64,000 nucleotides of DNA from UBA11865 sp041570195 (GTDB taxonomy: Bacteria > Chloroflexota > Anaerolineae > Promineifilales > Promineifilaceae): contig JBFFWQ010000017.1 of NCBI GenBank assembly GCA_041570195.1, forward strand, positions 1-64,000, written 5' to 3'. A program made the translations under genes and the position numbers. Position 1 is the stretch's first letter; each line of letters begins with the position of its first letter. The notes below the pieces were generated by a model that was given only the letters and a program-made list of their open reading frames with translations, was not told where the DNA came from and made no database searches. Of this stretch, positions 26,327 through 35,569 are shown in pieces.

Positions 26327-27976
26327 TCAATAACTCATGTCATCCATGTCTGGCATGCCGCCCGGCCGCTGGCCATTCTTGGACGGCTTGGGTTTGTCGG
26401 ATACCAGTGCCTCGGTGGACAAGATCATGCCTGCGATGCTGGCGGCACTCTCCAGGGCCCCTCGGGTCACTTTGGCCGGGTCGATGATTCCGGCCTGGAC
26501 CATATTGACGTATTCACCGGTAAGCACGTTAAAGCCAACCTGATCATCTTCCCGTTCCTGCTGGGCTTTTCGAACATTTGCGATGATCACATCGCCTTTA
26601 TAGCCCGCATTTTGGGCTAGTCTGCGCATTGGAGCGTGCATGGCTTTGTATAGGATGCGCACGCCAGTTGCCGGATCACCTTCCGCAACATCTACCTCAT
26701 CCAAAGCGGACAGCGCATTCAGTAGGGCGACACCACCACCAGGAACGATCCCCTCTTCCACGGCCGCCCGGGTGGCGCTCAAGGCATCTTCTACCCGGTG
26801 CTTCTTTTCCTTTAATTCCACCTCGGTCGCCGCGCCCACACGGATGATGGCCACGCCGCCGGCCAGTTTGGCCAGTCGCTCTTGCAGCTTCTCCTTGTCG
26901 TAATCGGACGTGCTCCGCTCAATCTCGACCTTGATCTGCTCAGTGCGGGCCTTGATTTGCTTCGGGTCGCCCCCGCCATCCACAATCGTGGTATCGTCTT
27001 TGTCCGCCACCACCTTGGCTGCCCGTCCCAGGTCATCGATCTGTACGCTCTCCAGCTTGCGACCCATTTCCTCGGTGATGACTTGTCCGTCAGTTAGTAC
27101 AGCTATATCTTGCAGCATGGCCTTACGGCGGTCACCGAAGCCTGGCGCTTTAACAGCCAGGGCGTTGATGGTGCCTCGCAGCTTATTGAGCACCAGCGTT
27201 GCCAGCGCTTCACCCTCGATATTCTCGGCAATGACCACCAAATTGCGGTCGCCCCGTTGCAGCAGTTTCTCCATCAGAGGGATGATGTCCTGGGCCGAAC
27301 TGATCTTCTTGTCATGGATGAGGATGTAGGCATCCTCGATGACAGCCTCCATCGCATCCGCGTCGGTGATGAAGTAGGGACTGATATAGCCGCGATCGAA
27401 CTGCATACCCTCCACGTACTCCTGCTCGAACGCCAGGCTCTGGGACTCCTCGACGGTGATGACACCTTCTTTGCCAGTCCGGTCCATGACCTCGGCGATG
27501 AGCTGCCCGATCTCTTCGTCCTGGGCAGAAATGGCGGCTACGGCAGCTATTTCCTCGTGGCTGTCGATGGCGATGGCCATCTCCCTTAGCCTATTGGCCA
27601 GGGCGGTCGTACCTGCCTCAATGCCCACCTTGAGCATCATCGGACTAGCGCCAGCGGCGACGTTCTTGAGCCCTTCGTGGACGATATGCTGAGCCAGCAC
27701 TGTGGCCGTTGTCGTGCCGTCTCCGGCGATGTCATTGGTCTTAATAGCCGCTTGTTTCAGCAATTGTGCGCCCATGTTTTCAAAGGGATCCTTTAGCTCG
27801 ATCTCCTTGGCCACAGTCACACCGTCATGGGTGATAGTTGGCGAACCCCACTTCTTGTCCAGGGCGACGTTACGGCCTTTGGGGCCAAGCGTGGTGGCTA
27901 CCGCGGTGGCTACCATATCAATACCCTTCTTTAGTTTGGCCCGCGCATCTTCAGCGAACAACAGTTGTTTTGCCAT
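26327..27976 (-). CDS. groEL: chaperonin GroEL
   Basis: Double-ring ATP-dependent protein-folding chamber. From ATG 27976 (MAKQLLFAEDARAKLKKGID; the in-frame ATG at 27991 is only an extension) it is 549 aa. ATP-binding TLGPKGRNVALDKKWGSPTI, GDGTTTATVLAQ and the equatorial GGGVALLNALSAL are present. The end is KPKPSKNGQRPGGMPDMDDM, a short GGM-type tail. groES lies 41 bases upstream on the same strand, the usual groESL operon. Confidence 0.98.
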   Translation of the reverse strand: MAKQLLFAEDARAKLKKGIDMVATAVATTLGPKGRNVALDKKWGSPTITHDGVTVAKEIELKDPFENMGAQLLKQAAIKTNDIAGDGTTTATVLAQHIVHEGLKNVAAGASPMMLKVGIEAGTTALANRLREMAIAIDSHEEIAAVAAISAQDEEIGQLIAEVMDRTGKEGVITVEESQSLAFEQEYVEGMQFDRGYISPYFITDADAMEAVIEDAYILIHDKKISSAQDIIPLMEKLLQRGDRNLVVIAENIEGEALATLVLNKLRGTINALAVKAPGFGDRRKAMLQDIAVLTDGQVITEEMGRKLESVQIDDLGRAAKVVADKDDTTIVDGGGDPKQIKARTEQIKVEIERSTSDYDKEKLQERLAKLAGGVAIIRVGAATEVELKEKKHRVEDALSATRAAVEEGIVPGGGVALLNALSALDEVDVAEGDPATGVRILYKAMHAPMRRLAQNAGYKGDVIIANVRKAQQEREDDQVGFNVLTGEYVNMVQAGIIDPAKVTRGALESAASIAGMILSTEALVSDKPKPSKNGQRPGGMPDMDDMSY

Positions 27977-28017
27977 AATCACTTCTCCCAATCTTTGTAT
28001 ACTCTTCTGGTCTCAAG

Positions 28018-28317
28018 TTAGTCCTCGACAATCGCCAGAATGTCGGCTTCTTTCAATATGAGTAGTTTCCGACCATCTAGCTTGAAGTCAGTGCCGGAAT
28101 ACTTGGCAAATAGCACCGTGTCGCCCACCGAGACATCCATCGAAATACGTTGACCGCCTTTGTCACGCCGGCCGGGGCCGACGGCGGTCACTTTGCCTTG
28201 TTGTGGTTTCTCCTTAGCCGTATCGGGAATAACCAGGCCAGACGGCGTCACATCCTCTTGTTCGATGGGTTCCACAACTAAACGATCCGCCAGTGGTTTA
28301 AATCTTCCAGTCGACAT
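28018..28317 (-). CDS. groES: co-chaperonin GroES
   Basis: 99 aa; lid of the GroEL chamber. KPLADRLVVEPIEQEDVTPS with the mobile loop GLVIPDTAKEKPQQGKV and C-terminal VLFAKYSGTDFKLDGRKLLI are diagnostic. ATG 28317 has GGAGAGG seven bases upstream. I see no CIRCE (HrcA) inverted repeat in the 300 bases upstream, so heat regulation may use another mechanism. Confidence 0.98.
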   Translation of the reverse strand: MSTGRFKPLADRLVVEPIEQEDVTPSGLVIPDTAKEKPQQGKVTAVGPGRRDKGGQRISMDVSVGDTVLFAKYSGTDFKLDGRKLLILKEADILAIVED

Positions 28318-28620
28318 AGCTGCACCTCTCCTTCGAGTTTTCGTCTAATTGTATGCTGTGAAAAAGCCGGCTTCATCGGCCTGTTGATGGAACTCAACCC
28401 AGTCGAAATGCATATTTTGAGCCATTTCAACTAAGACAAATGACGTAGACAGCTTACACCTCAGCCGATCCCATTACAGCATAGGACAGTTTGTAATAGT
28501 CGCTGGGCGGGGCGACCTGCCCGGCCTATCTTGGAGGGCAAAGCGACGAAACGAGCAGTATTGCATGCCAGGGCAAGCAGTGGCGATGGAGACAACGGCG
28601 GCCGAAACCTCGCGGGTCAG
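28318..28620. other. groESL upstream region, no gene seen
   Basis: No coding frame is supported. The region must hold the groESL promoter on the minus strand: TACAAT (complement around 28349-28354) is a possible -10 about 30 bases upstream of the start codon, with no good -35. No TTAGCACTC/GAGTGCTAA CIRCE pair is present. The right part grades into the recombinase remnant. Confidence 0.4.
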
Positions 28621-29721
28621 GTCGATATGTGCCGCGAACACGCCTAGGTGAAGAACTGGCGAATAGTTGCGGAGTTAGCCGAAGATGATCGGGGAGCGTC
28701 TGGAGCCTCCTTTGAATTACCGCAACTCAAAAAGGTTCTGGCAATGGCGGAGGCCAAGGTGATTCAAATGATATGTGATTTGCACACAAAGGGATCGAAT
28801 CTCGACGGCCCGATGAGCATACGCGCGATAGCAAACGAACTGACCAGCAAATCAGCTCCGACCCACGGGGATCTACAGCCCGACAAGACATGGCGCACGA
28901 GTAGATATGGTCGATGGAATCCAAATAGCGTTCGAAGCATTCTCATCAACGAAACCTATGCTGGCGTCTGGAAGTTTAGAGTACGCAGCGAACTTGGCGC
29001 ACTCGAAGTTGAAGTTTCTGCAATTATTGATCGCAGCATCTGGGAGATGTCCCAAGCCAGACATGAAAAGCAAACAGCGCGCGCAGCGCAACAGACAGCA
29101 TGAGTATTTGCTCTCCGGGCACATTCGCGGTGGGCAATGTCAATCTAGCATGAGCGGTGGGGCATTCTATCCAGACGGGAAGCGGTATCAATACTATATC
29201 TGCAATCTGTCAGGGAATCCGAAATTCCATGGGACAAGCTGTGATCTGCCCTCATTTCGAGTTGAGTTAGTCGATTCTACAGTCTGGAATTGGATTTACT
29301 ACGTCATGTTTGATCCCGAAACGTGGGAGAACGGATGGCGTGCGTACCAAGTAGAGCAGGAGCTTGCCAACAAGCCAAGCCGAGAGCGTATCCATATCGT
29401 TGACCAGTTGCTGATAGAGCATCGCGAGAAGTATCGACGACTGGTCGATCTATATGTAAGTGGCGACATTGCCCGCGAGTTGCTCATTGAAGAGAAGCTG
29501 CAACTCGAATCCGCCATTCGTGCCCTACAACAAGAGAAGGAGGAGTTGTCTGGAACTCTTGAAACCAACTTTCTTGCTGAGGTCAATTATCAGAGATGCA
29601 AGAGTCGAATGCAGAAATGGCCGATGAACTGATGTCTGGGGAAGACTGTTACAAGTTTCGGCGCCGCATTCTTGACATTCTCGATGTCACGGTTTCGGCG
29701 CCAATAGAAGAAGGGGAATAG
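28621..29721 (+). pseudogene. decayed large serine recombinase
   Basis: Pieces in different frames rebuild the family order. VDMCREHA, then an in-frame TAG at 28645-28647, then VKNWRIVAELAEDDRGASGA and FELPQLKK are from the resolvase domain. There is a direct jump to the Recombinase domain (MSIRAIANELTSK ... WNPNSVRSILINETYAGVW), so roughly 100 residues of the catalytic domain are missing. A frame change near 29070-29100 leads to the zinc-ribbon part (EYLLSGHIRGGQC ... YYICN ... C) and the coiled coil. A second change near 29615 leads to EMADELMSGEDCYKFRRRIL, then DILDVTVSAPIEEGE, ending TAG 29721. It carries one stop, one deletion and two frameshifts, so it is inactive. Confidence 0.85.
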
Positions 29722-30181
29722 GTATTGTACGCGCGCTGTGTACTGACAGGGAATGATTTTGCTAATGTAACCAATGCCACTTGTGGCAGTTGCCAGCGTA
29801 GAAGTCGGCGCCGAACCAGCCATGGTTCAAGAGAATCAGGTCAGGATCATGTAGAAACAGATCTTGCAAGCCGGTCATGTCGATCGTCCTTATCGATTGG
29901 CGATGAGCGAGCCGCCGCGTGACAACCTCCTGGATGAGCCGAAGCGTAAGTCAGGAGAGCCGGACCGGCAACTATTAATCTGTTAGGTCTTACTGGCGAC
30001 GTTTTTGCCCTAAAAAGGGGGAGGCCCGGCATAGCCGGGCCTTTGAAAAATAGTGGGAAGAGGATATAGGGAATAGACTCGTATCTGCCATTCATTATCG
30101 ATCAGAATCCCGCCTCTGTAAATGGGACCAATGGACTATTTTTGTCTCTGTCCGACTGGACATTTCGTAGAGCGCAACCAC
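29722..30181. other. spacer between recombinase remnant and ThDP enzyme
   Basis: No frame here looks coding. The only structured element is the hairpin at 30023-30041. Possible attachment-site remnants of the dead recombinase's element could lie here, but I can identify no direct repeat. Confidence 0.4.
30023..30041 (-). terminator. intrinsic terminator of the ThDP-enzyme gene
   Basis: GGCCCGGC (30023-30030), ATA loop, GCCGGGCC (30034-30041): a perfect 8-bp GC stem. On the minus strand the stem is followed by TCCCCCTTTTTA, about 140 bases past the stop of the minus-strand ThDP enzyme. The T-run is displaced by a C-run, so efficiency is uncertain. Confidence 0.6.
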
Positions 30182-31816
30182 CTAGACGATATACGGTGAA
30201 CTGGCCCCTGTCTTGGCTATACCTTCCGGGTCCAGCGTTACGTTGATGCAAGCCGGCCGGCCGTTAGCAAAAGCGCGCTCCAGGGCGGCCGCGATCTGTT
30301 CCGGCCGCTCGACATGTTCGCCATGACCCCCCAGCGCCTCGACTACCTTATCGTAGCGGGTCGGGGCCAGGGATGTGGCCACCGCCCGATCGGCCCCAAC
30401 CATCAACTTCTGCGGGCTGCGGATCTGGCCCCAGCCGGCGTCGTTGCCGACGATGCTGACGATGGGGTAGTTGAAGCGGACCGCCGTATCGAATTCAAAG
30501 CCATTCAGGCCGAAGGAGCCGTCGCCGTTAATGATCAGTACCTTCTTCTCCGGGTACAGATGTTGGGCGGCGATGGCGAATGGCGCGCCCACTCCCAGGC
30601 AACCCAACGGTCCCGGATCCAACCACTGCCCTGGCCGGGTTAGCTCGACCACCTTGGCGCAGGCGCTGACGATATCGCCGCCATCGCCGATCAAGATCGT
30701 CTCCCCGTCCACGAAATCGTTGACCGCCGCCGCGAACCGGAAATGATTGATCGGCACATCGTCCAGGGTCATCCACTCGGCCAGCTGGCCCGTCTTAGGC
30801 TCCTCCATCACCCGGACCTGATCCAACCAGGCGTCATAGCGGACGCCCTGAAGACCCTCCGCCAGCGCGTCAAGCACCAACCTGGCGTCGGCCAGCACGG
30901 CCACGTCGGCCGGCCGGTTATGGTTCAGCTCGGCCGGATCATTTTCCACCTGGATCAACCTGGCTTCAGGATTCCAATCCTTCTTGCCATACTTCAACCG
31001 GAAATCTAGCGGCGTGCCGATCAGCAGCACAGCGTCAGCCTGCTTCAAGGCCGCCGAGCGGGAGGCCTTAAAGCAGTGGGGATGATTCATGGGCAGCGTG
31101 CCCCGGCCGGCGCCGTTGGTGAAGACCGGGATGCCCGTCTGATCGGTCAAGGCCCGCAGCGCGTCGTGCCCTTCGTCCCAATAAACCTGCGTGCCGGCGA
31201 TGATCAGCGGCTTCTCGGCCGCGCGCAGCAATTCAAATATCCGCCGCAGGTCGGCTACGTCCGGCATCACGGCTTCTCGCTCGAAACGAGGCCCAACCTC
31301 TGGCGCGTCGATCACGTTGAACAAAATATCGAACGGCAATTCGACGAAAACCGGTCCCGGCCGGCCGCTTAGAGCCAGGCGGAAAGCCTCGGCCAGGCGC
31401 TCGGGTATGGCCTCCGTCTGCTCGACGGTGAAACTGGCCTTGGTGATCGTCTCGAACATCGGCGTCTGGGGAATCTCCTGCAGGGCGCCCATGCCCTTGG
31501 TCTTCAGCGGCGCCGCCCCGCCCAGCAACACCAGCGGGCTGCGGGCCTGGTAAGCATTGGCTACCCCGGTCAGCGCGTCGGTCACCCCCGGTCCAGCCGT
31601 CACCAGGGCGACACCGGCATTTCGGGTCAGCCGGGCGTGAGCGTCGGCCGCGTGGGCCGCCGCTTGCTCGTGACGAAAGTCCACGATGTCGATAGCGTGG
31701 TTCAAACATCCATCATATACGGGCGCGGTGTGATAGCCGCACAAGGTATAGATAGTCGAAACGCCCTGGGCCGCCAGCGCCCGGGCTACCAATTCCCCGC
31801 CATGCGCTACTGTCAT
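30182..31816 (-). CDS. ThDP-dependent enzyme of the acetolactate synthase-like superfamily
   Basis: 544 aa with the three-domain layout of this superfamily. The catalytic Glu lies in FRHEQAAAHAADAHARLT (about residue 50), followed by GVALVTAGPGVTDALTGVAN. The central domain is at 190-330, and the ThDP/Mg motif INGDGSFGLNGFEFDTAVRF ... VGNDAGWG is at about 430-465. Good GAGGAG site seven bases before ATG 31816. Sequence style (ASSPYIV tail, no regulatory partner next door) argues against anabolic acetolactate synthase and for a decarboxylase, ligase or 2-hydroxyacyl-CoA lyase-like enzyme. Substrate not determinable here. Confidence 0.85.
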   Translation of the reverse strand: MTVAHGGELVARALAAQGVSTIYTLCGYHTAPVYDGCLNHAIDIVDFRHEQAAAHAADAHARLTRNAGVALVTAGPGVTDALTGVANAYQARSPLVLLGGAAPLKTKGMGALQEIPQTPMFETITKASFTVEQTEAIPERLAEAFRLALSGRPGPVFVELPFDILFNVIDAPEVGPRFEREAVMPDVADLRRIFELLRAAEKPLIIAGTQVYWDEGHDALRALTDQTGIPVFTNGAGRGTLPMNHPHCFKASRSAALKQADAVLLIGTPLDFRLKYGKKDWNPEARLIQVENDPAELNHNRPADVAVLADARLVLDALAEGLQGVRYDAWLDQVRVMEEPKTGQLAEWMTLDDVPINHFRFAAAVNDFVDGETILIGDGGDIVSACAKVVELTRPGQWLDPGPLGCLGVGAPFAIAAQHLYPEKKVLIINGDGSFGLNGFEFDTAVRFNYPIVSIVGNDAGWGQIRSPQKLMVGADRAVATSLAPTRYDKVVEALGGHGEHVERPEQIAAALERAFANGRPACINVTLDPEGIAKTGASSPYIV

Positions 31817-31825
31817 CTATTACTC

Positions 31826-31890
31826 CTCAATCTTCCAATTCACAAATCCCTAATCCCTGTTCCCCAGCCCCCAGCCCTAACCCCATCATA
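31826..31890. repeat. low-complexity spacer repeat (AATCCCTAATCCC type)
   Basis: The stretch is made of degenerate 7-9-base units: AAATCCCTAATCCCTGTTCC and then CCAGCCCCCAGCCCTAACCC. Similar wording recurs at about 39156-39200 and 41805-41830. It lies between the divergent ThDP and hydrolase genes and shows no coding signal. Confidence 0.55.
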
Positions 31891-32064
31891 TCTCATCGGC
31901 CAGTCATCTCACAACATCATAAGCGCACAACTTCGCACAAAATTGACACACTTTCGCAGAGAGTAAGTGGCACAATCAGGAAAGGACGGGCGAGAAACCG
32001 TTTACCGAGTATCGTCTGCCTACCTTTGCTGAGCGTATGTTGACTGGCGAATGAGGGGGTCTCC

Positions 32065-33042
32065 ATGAAAAAAGGGCTTGGGATAACACTGGGGGTTGTG
32101 ATTGGAATGGCGCTGATCGTCTTCGTCATCGTGAACATCTACTGCCGGAACGAGGCCCGCAATTTCGTCCATAACACTCTCCAGGAGCAAGAACTGCGCA
32201 TAAACAAGGAGTATGAGGCCGGCTGGATTCAGGGCAGCAAGAATCCTATACGGGTCATCAAGTTCGAGGAGACCGGCTTGCCGCTTGAGCAGGTATCGGT
32301 AATCAACGATAGCGGCATGACGCTGAATGGCTGGTACATGCCATCTCAGAATGGCGCGGCTGTGATGTTGATGCACGGCGCGACGGCCTTCCCCTATCAT
32401 ATGCTGGAAGAAGCCAAGTCGCTTGAGCGTCACGGTTACGGCGCCTTGCTTATCTCTGTTCGAAATCACAACTTCGGCGATGGTGATACCCTGTCCTTTG
32501 GCTGTGACGATCGTGAGATGGAAGACTTCGACGCCTGGTTTGAGTTTCTGAAACAGCAGGAGGGTATCGATCCCGACAGGATCGGCTTGATGGGCCAATC
32601 TATGGGCGGCACGCTGGCCATTCAATACGCCGCGCAGAACGAAGGCATTAGAGCGGTTGTCGCCCACAGCGCGCCATCATCGGTCAAGGATGCCGTCGAA
32701 ACATTTACGGCCTGGATGACTGGCTTACCGCCCTGGGTCGCTAATCTGATCGCAGGAAACATGCTCTTCTGGGTCGATACAGAGATCGACTGCGAGATGT
32801 CAGTCGTGAGTGCCAAGGAATGGATCGATGATATCAGCCCGCGTGCCGTCTACATACTGCACGGCGGCGATGACAAACAACTGCCGGCCGCCAGCGGAGA
32901 GTGGTTGTTTGCCACGGCCGGGGAGCCCAAATACTACTGGCTCTGCCCGGACTCCGACCACTACGAGTGCGACACCGACTACCCGGCTGAATTCGAGGAG
33001 CGCATCATCGGCTTTTTCGACGATCACCTTCGCCAGGGTTAG
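32065..33042 (+). CDS. membrane-anchored alpha/beta hydrolase
   Basis: 325 aa with an N-terminal membrane segment (about 5-26) and an extracytoplasmic or membrane-tethered alpha/beta-hydrolase domain. MLMHGATAFPYHM is the oxyanion strand, and IGLMGQSMGGTLAIQYAA holds the nucleophile Ser in GQSMG (about residue 178). Catalytic Asp and His are probably in HGGDDKQLP and SDHYECD near the C-terminus. GGGG site just before ATG. Related to family S9/S15-like BAAT/Fsh hydrolases with single-pass anchors; substrate unknown. Confidence 0.85.
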   Translation: MKKGLGITLGVVIGMALIVFVIVNIYCRNEARNFVHNTLQEQELRINKEYEAGWIQGSKNPIRVIKFEETGLPLEQVSVINDSGMTLNGWYMPSQNGAAVMLMHGATAFPYHMLEEAKSLERHGYGALLISVRNHNFGDGDTLSFGCDDREMEDFDAWFEFLKQQEGIDPDRIGLMGQSMGGTLAIQYAAQNEGIRAVVAHSAPSSVKDAVETFTAWMTGLPPWVANLIAGNMLFWVDTEIDCEMSVVSAKEWIDDISPRAVYILHGGDDKQLPAASGEWLFATAGEPKYYWLCPDSDHYECDTDYPAEFEERIIGFFDDHLRQG

Positions 33043-33181
33043 CTACGGATTCCTTACAACATGCCAAACTGTTCACCTCTTCCCCGCCGCCGATTTCTCC
33101 GATCACTGCCCTCAGCGATCTTACCCCCATCCAGTCAATCCTGCCGGCTCCTCCTCATCTATTCAGATCGGCGTCCAATCC

Positions 33182-33547
33182 CTAAGGCACCATCATGGCC
33201 TTCAATCGGGTGACGAAATCGTCGATGGTGAACGGCTTGGCGACGAAGTCCTTGACCCCAGCCTCCTCGGCCGCATTCCTGGCAAACGCCGCAGCATAAG
33301 CCGTCAAGACCATGATCGGTATGTGAGCACACGTACGATCCCTGCCTAGCCGCTGGGCCACCTCAAAACCATCCATGCCTGGCATGATTATGTCAAGTAC
33401 AATGGCGTCTGGACTGTGTTTCTTGGCTTGTTGCAAGCCCTCAGTCCCATCATCCGCGGTAATTACTTTGAACTTCTGCTTGACCAATACCTTGGTCAAG
33501 ATTTCCTGCAGCTGGGGATCATCGTCAATCAACAAGACCTTGGGCAT
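33182..33547 (-). CDS. single-domain response regulator (CheY/Spo0F-like)
   Basis: 121 aa, complete receiver with all key residues: VLLIDDDPQLQ (acidic pair), DAIVLDIIMPGMDGFEV (phosphoacceptor Asp), MVLTAYA (Thr) and FVAKPF (Lys). No output domain, so it acts by protein contact or phosphorelay. No histidine kinase is adjacent. It contrasts with the non-canonical receiver at 23700-24104. Confidence 0.95.
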   Translation of the reverse strand: MPKVLLIDDDPQLQEILTKVLVKQKFKVITADDGTEGLQQAKKHSPDAIVLDIIMPGMDGFEVAQRLGRDRTCAHIPIMVLTAYAAAFARNAAEEAGVKDFVAKPFTIDDFVTRLKAMMVP

Positions 33548-34088
33548 GTCGACCCTCGTAACATAGATACAGATAAATGCTGGTTATAAATCGAATTCAG
33601 CGAAAAGAAATATACGGCACAGATAATAAATTACTGCGCTTTCCTATTCTAAAAGAGCGCTCAAAGGCCGGAAAAATACCATGCTTTCACGCGCCCTCAA
33701 CAGATCTGGCGCGCTGCCGGCCGGTGAGCAGCTTCTATTTACCGTCCAGTTCCAACCCCGGTCCGCGGACTGTCGCGCCTGTCGCGCCGCAAAACACAAA
33801 TCAATGACCTTCTTCCCGGCATCATGCCAATCGTGCCTGCCAGCCAGCAGCCGCCGGTTTGGCAAACTGCTGGCAGGAATCAATCCCGCGTCACAAGTTC
33901 GTCACAAAACGCCTACCAATCGGGGCTTGTTGGATGCACACTTCGGCTTCAAAGAGTTGAAAACGTTGGCTCTTGACGCGCACGACAAGCCAGATGACCT
34001 GCCGGGCCAAGGGAAAGCGGCCGGGGCGCTTTTATAGAGGTATATGGTTAACGGTAAATTGATGATGGCTGCTGAGCCTGTCTTGCCG
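33548..34088. other. spacer without a supported gene
   Basis: Several frames of 76-118 codons exist but have improbable composition, no Shine-Dalgarno, and overlap on opposite strands. The left 100 bases are AT-rich and probably carry the promoter of the minus-strand response regulator. I see no RNA gene. Confidence 0.4.
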
Positions 34089-34271
34089 TCAATTCAGCAT
34101 ATTGTTTGCCACCACAGCAAAGCCAATTACCATCACAAGAACCAGCGAAAGCTTCAGCCAGTCTGGGATAGCCTCCCAGATCGCGAAGGCGATCTCCCGC
34201 ACCATGAGCAAAATGACTCCCGCCGCGAACAAGATGGCCACCACCCCCATCGGCGCTGAGGAATCCATCAT
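34089..34271 (-). CDS. small two-helix membrane protein
   Basis: 60 aa with hydrophobic stretches at about 8-24 and 39-57 around an amphipathic AFAIWEAIPDWLK linker. ATG 34271 is preceded by AGGAGGG at proper distance, one of the strongest ribosome sites in the window, so I accept it despite its size. No family recognised. A 14-bp palindrome lies 40 bases upstream and may regulate it. Confidence 0.65.
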   Translation of the reverse strand: MMDSSAPMGVVAILFAAGVILLMVREIAFAIWEAIPDWLKLSLVLVMVIGFAVVANNMLN

Positions 34272-34311
34272 GTCCGAACCCTCCTATGGCGGAATGTTAA
34301 CGCAAGCGGAT

Positions 34312-34325
34312 GGTACTATAGTACC
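34312..34325. promoter_or_regulatory. 14-bp perfect palindrome
   Basis: GGTACTATAGTACC stands 40 bases upstream of the small membrane protein's start (minus strand), in an otherwise gene-free 280-base spacer. It could be a dimer-bound operator. No neighbouring regulator supports this. Confidence 0.3.
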
Positions 34326-34550
34326 GTCAAGAACCAGAGTCAAGAGTTTTAGACATAACGATCGAAATTACCCGCTAATCGATGGCCGGCCGGGCTTGGC
34401 GCTGTTCAGGTGGACCGGTCAGAAGACGGATTAGGCGGCGACGAGCGCGGCCGTGGGTCTATTGGGCTATCGGCGTGGGCGGTGGAAGTCAGTATGATAG
34501 GTATACCATGTCAGTCTATGAGCGCCACTGTATTCCATAGGACCAGCTCT

Positions 34551-34805
34551 GTGCGAAAGATAATCAAAACAGTCAAGATTCCCGCCGGAGCCGTTGGCAA
34601 TGGTTTTAACGTGAAGAGCTGGGATTCTGTCATGGGCCAGGGGCCGATCGACACGATCATTGACGAATGGACGATAAAGGGTTTCAAGCTCGTCAACTCT
34701 ACGCCGATTGGGGGCGGCCGCGGTAAGCCGACGGATTATCTGCTCACCTTTGAGAAGGACCTGCGGCGAGTTCATGTGGCATCGCGGCAGCAACGCTTGT
34801 TCTAG
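34551..34805 (+). CDS. small conserved-looking protein (DUF4177-like pattern)
   Basis: From GTG 34551 (TAGGA ten bases upstream) it is 84 aa: charged start, then GNGFNVKSWDSVMGQGPIDT, IDEWTIKGFKLVNSTPIG and GGRGKPTDYLLTFEK. The Trp-Gly-hydrophobic-Val-Ser-Thr-Pro progression and the terminal FEK strand resemble small DUF4177-type proteins. Upstream in-frame starts (34410, 34494, 34509) give less plausible N-termini. Function unknown. Confidence 0.55.
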   Translation: MRKIIKTVKIPAGAVGNGFNVKSWDSVMGQGPIDTIIDEWTIKGFKLVNSTPIGGGRGKPTDYLLTFEKDLRRVHVASRQQRLF

Positions 34806-34910
34806 GGCGGGGGGCGCCCGGTCCAGTTTTGGAGCCAACAGAATTTTCAGGATATGCTCGTCGGCGAGGCCGTACGGCCCACCATGAGCGGGCAGACAAT
34901 CCCGGGCCGA

Positions 34911-35255
34911 CTAGCTGACAAGGAGCATAAGTCCGAGCACGAATGCGGCCGAGACGAGGGCCAGAACCAGCACAATACCAAGTTTCTGTGCTGGACTGCG
35001 ATCGAGCCAGGAAGGGCGACGTTCGACGATGCGCAGAATGTAGGCTGCCAGTTGGGAAGCCAGGAAGGCGCTAATGAGCGCGCCGGCGACGGTGATTGTT
35101 TGTCGACTGCCGGCCGGAGCATTCGAATTGGCATTAGGCAGCAGGACAAAGGCCATGACGAAACTGACTGCCGCGCTCACGCCAGCGGCCGCTCTGGCCG
35201 GCGGAATGCTAGCTATTGAGTTGACGGCCGAGGTCAGGAATTCAGAGAATTTCAT
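34911..35255 (-). CDS. small membrane protein, three helices
   Basis: From ATG 35255 (114 aa): a short amphipathic start MKFSEFLTSAVNSIAS, then hydrophobic helices near 20-40, 55-73 and 88-112, ending at the membrane. An in-frame start at 35333 would add 26 polar residues. Neither start has a clear ribosome site. No family recognised. The coding signal (Ala/Leu pattern, clean stop) is moderate. Confidence 0.5.
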   Translation of the reverse strand: MKFSEFLTSAVNSIASIPPARAAAGVSAAVSFVMAFVLLPNANSNAPAGSRQTITVAGALISAFLASQLAAYILRIVERRPSWLDRSPAQKLGIVLVLALVSAAFVLGLMLLVS

Positions 35256-35569
35256 ATCAGAATTCGGCAAACGATGATGTTGCTGCGGTTCAATCGGGTC
35301 GGATCTCTTCTGATTATAACCATTCCCAGTCAAATCCAGAACTCTTTGCCGGCCGGCGCAAGATTCAGCAAGTGGAGACCTTTGAGAACTTGTTCGTCGG
35401 TCAGGTCCTAGGACCGAGCCCGGACGTCAAGGACGGCTCAGTGAGTTTTCCGGGACCAGGGCGAGCCAATTTTCGATGAACTATTGAGTTGTGATGTTCC
35501 ATTCGCTTTTGGCTGGATGGAACAAGAGAGCAACGTGACGTTTCTTCGCCAATTTCCTGAATTCGTGAA
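35256..35569. other. spacer, nothing recognised
   Basis: Between the divergent small membrane protein and the broken beta-helix gene. No convincing frame, hairpin or repeat. The lost signal-peptide part of the beta-helix gene might have lain here, but no signal-like segment is visible in any frame. Confidence 0.4.

Noticed and set aside
28318..28620. CIRCE/HrcA operator expected upstream of groES
   Set aside because: No TTAGCACTC-N9-GAGTGCTAA or close variant is present on either strand.
33681..34037. 118-codon frame between the response regulator and the small membrane protein
   Set aside because: No ribosome site; Cys/Ser/Arg-rich patchwork typical of non-coding DNA.
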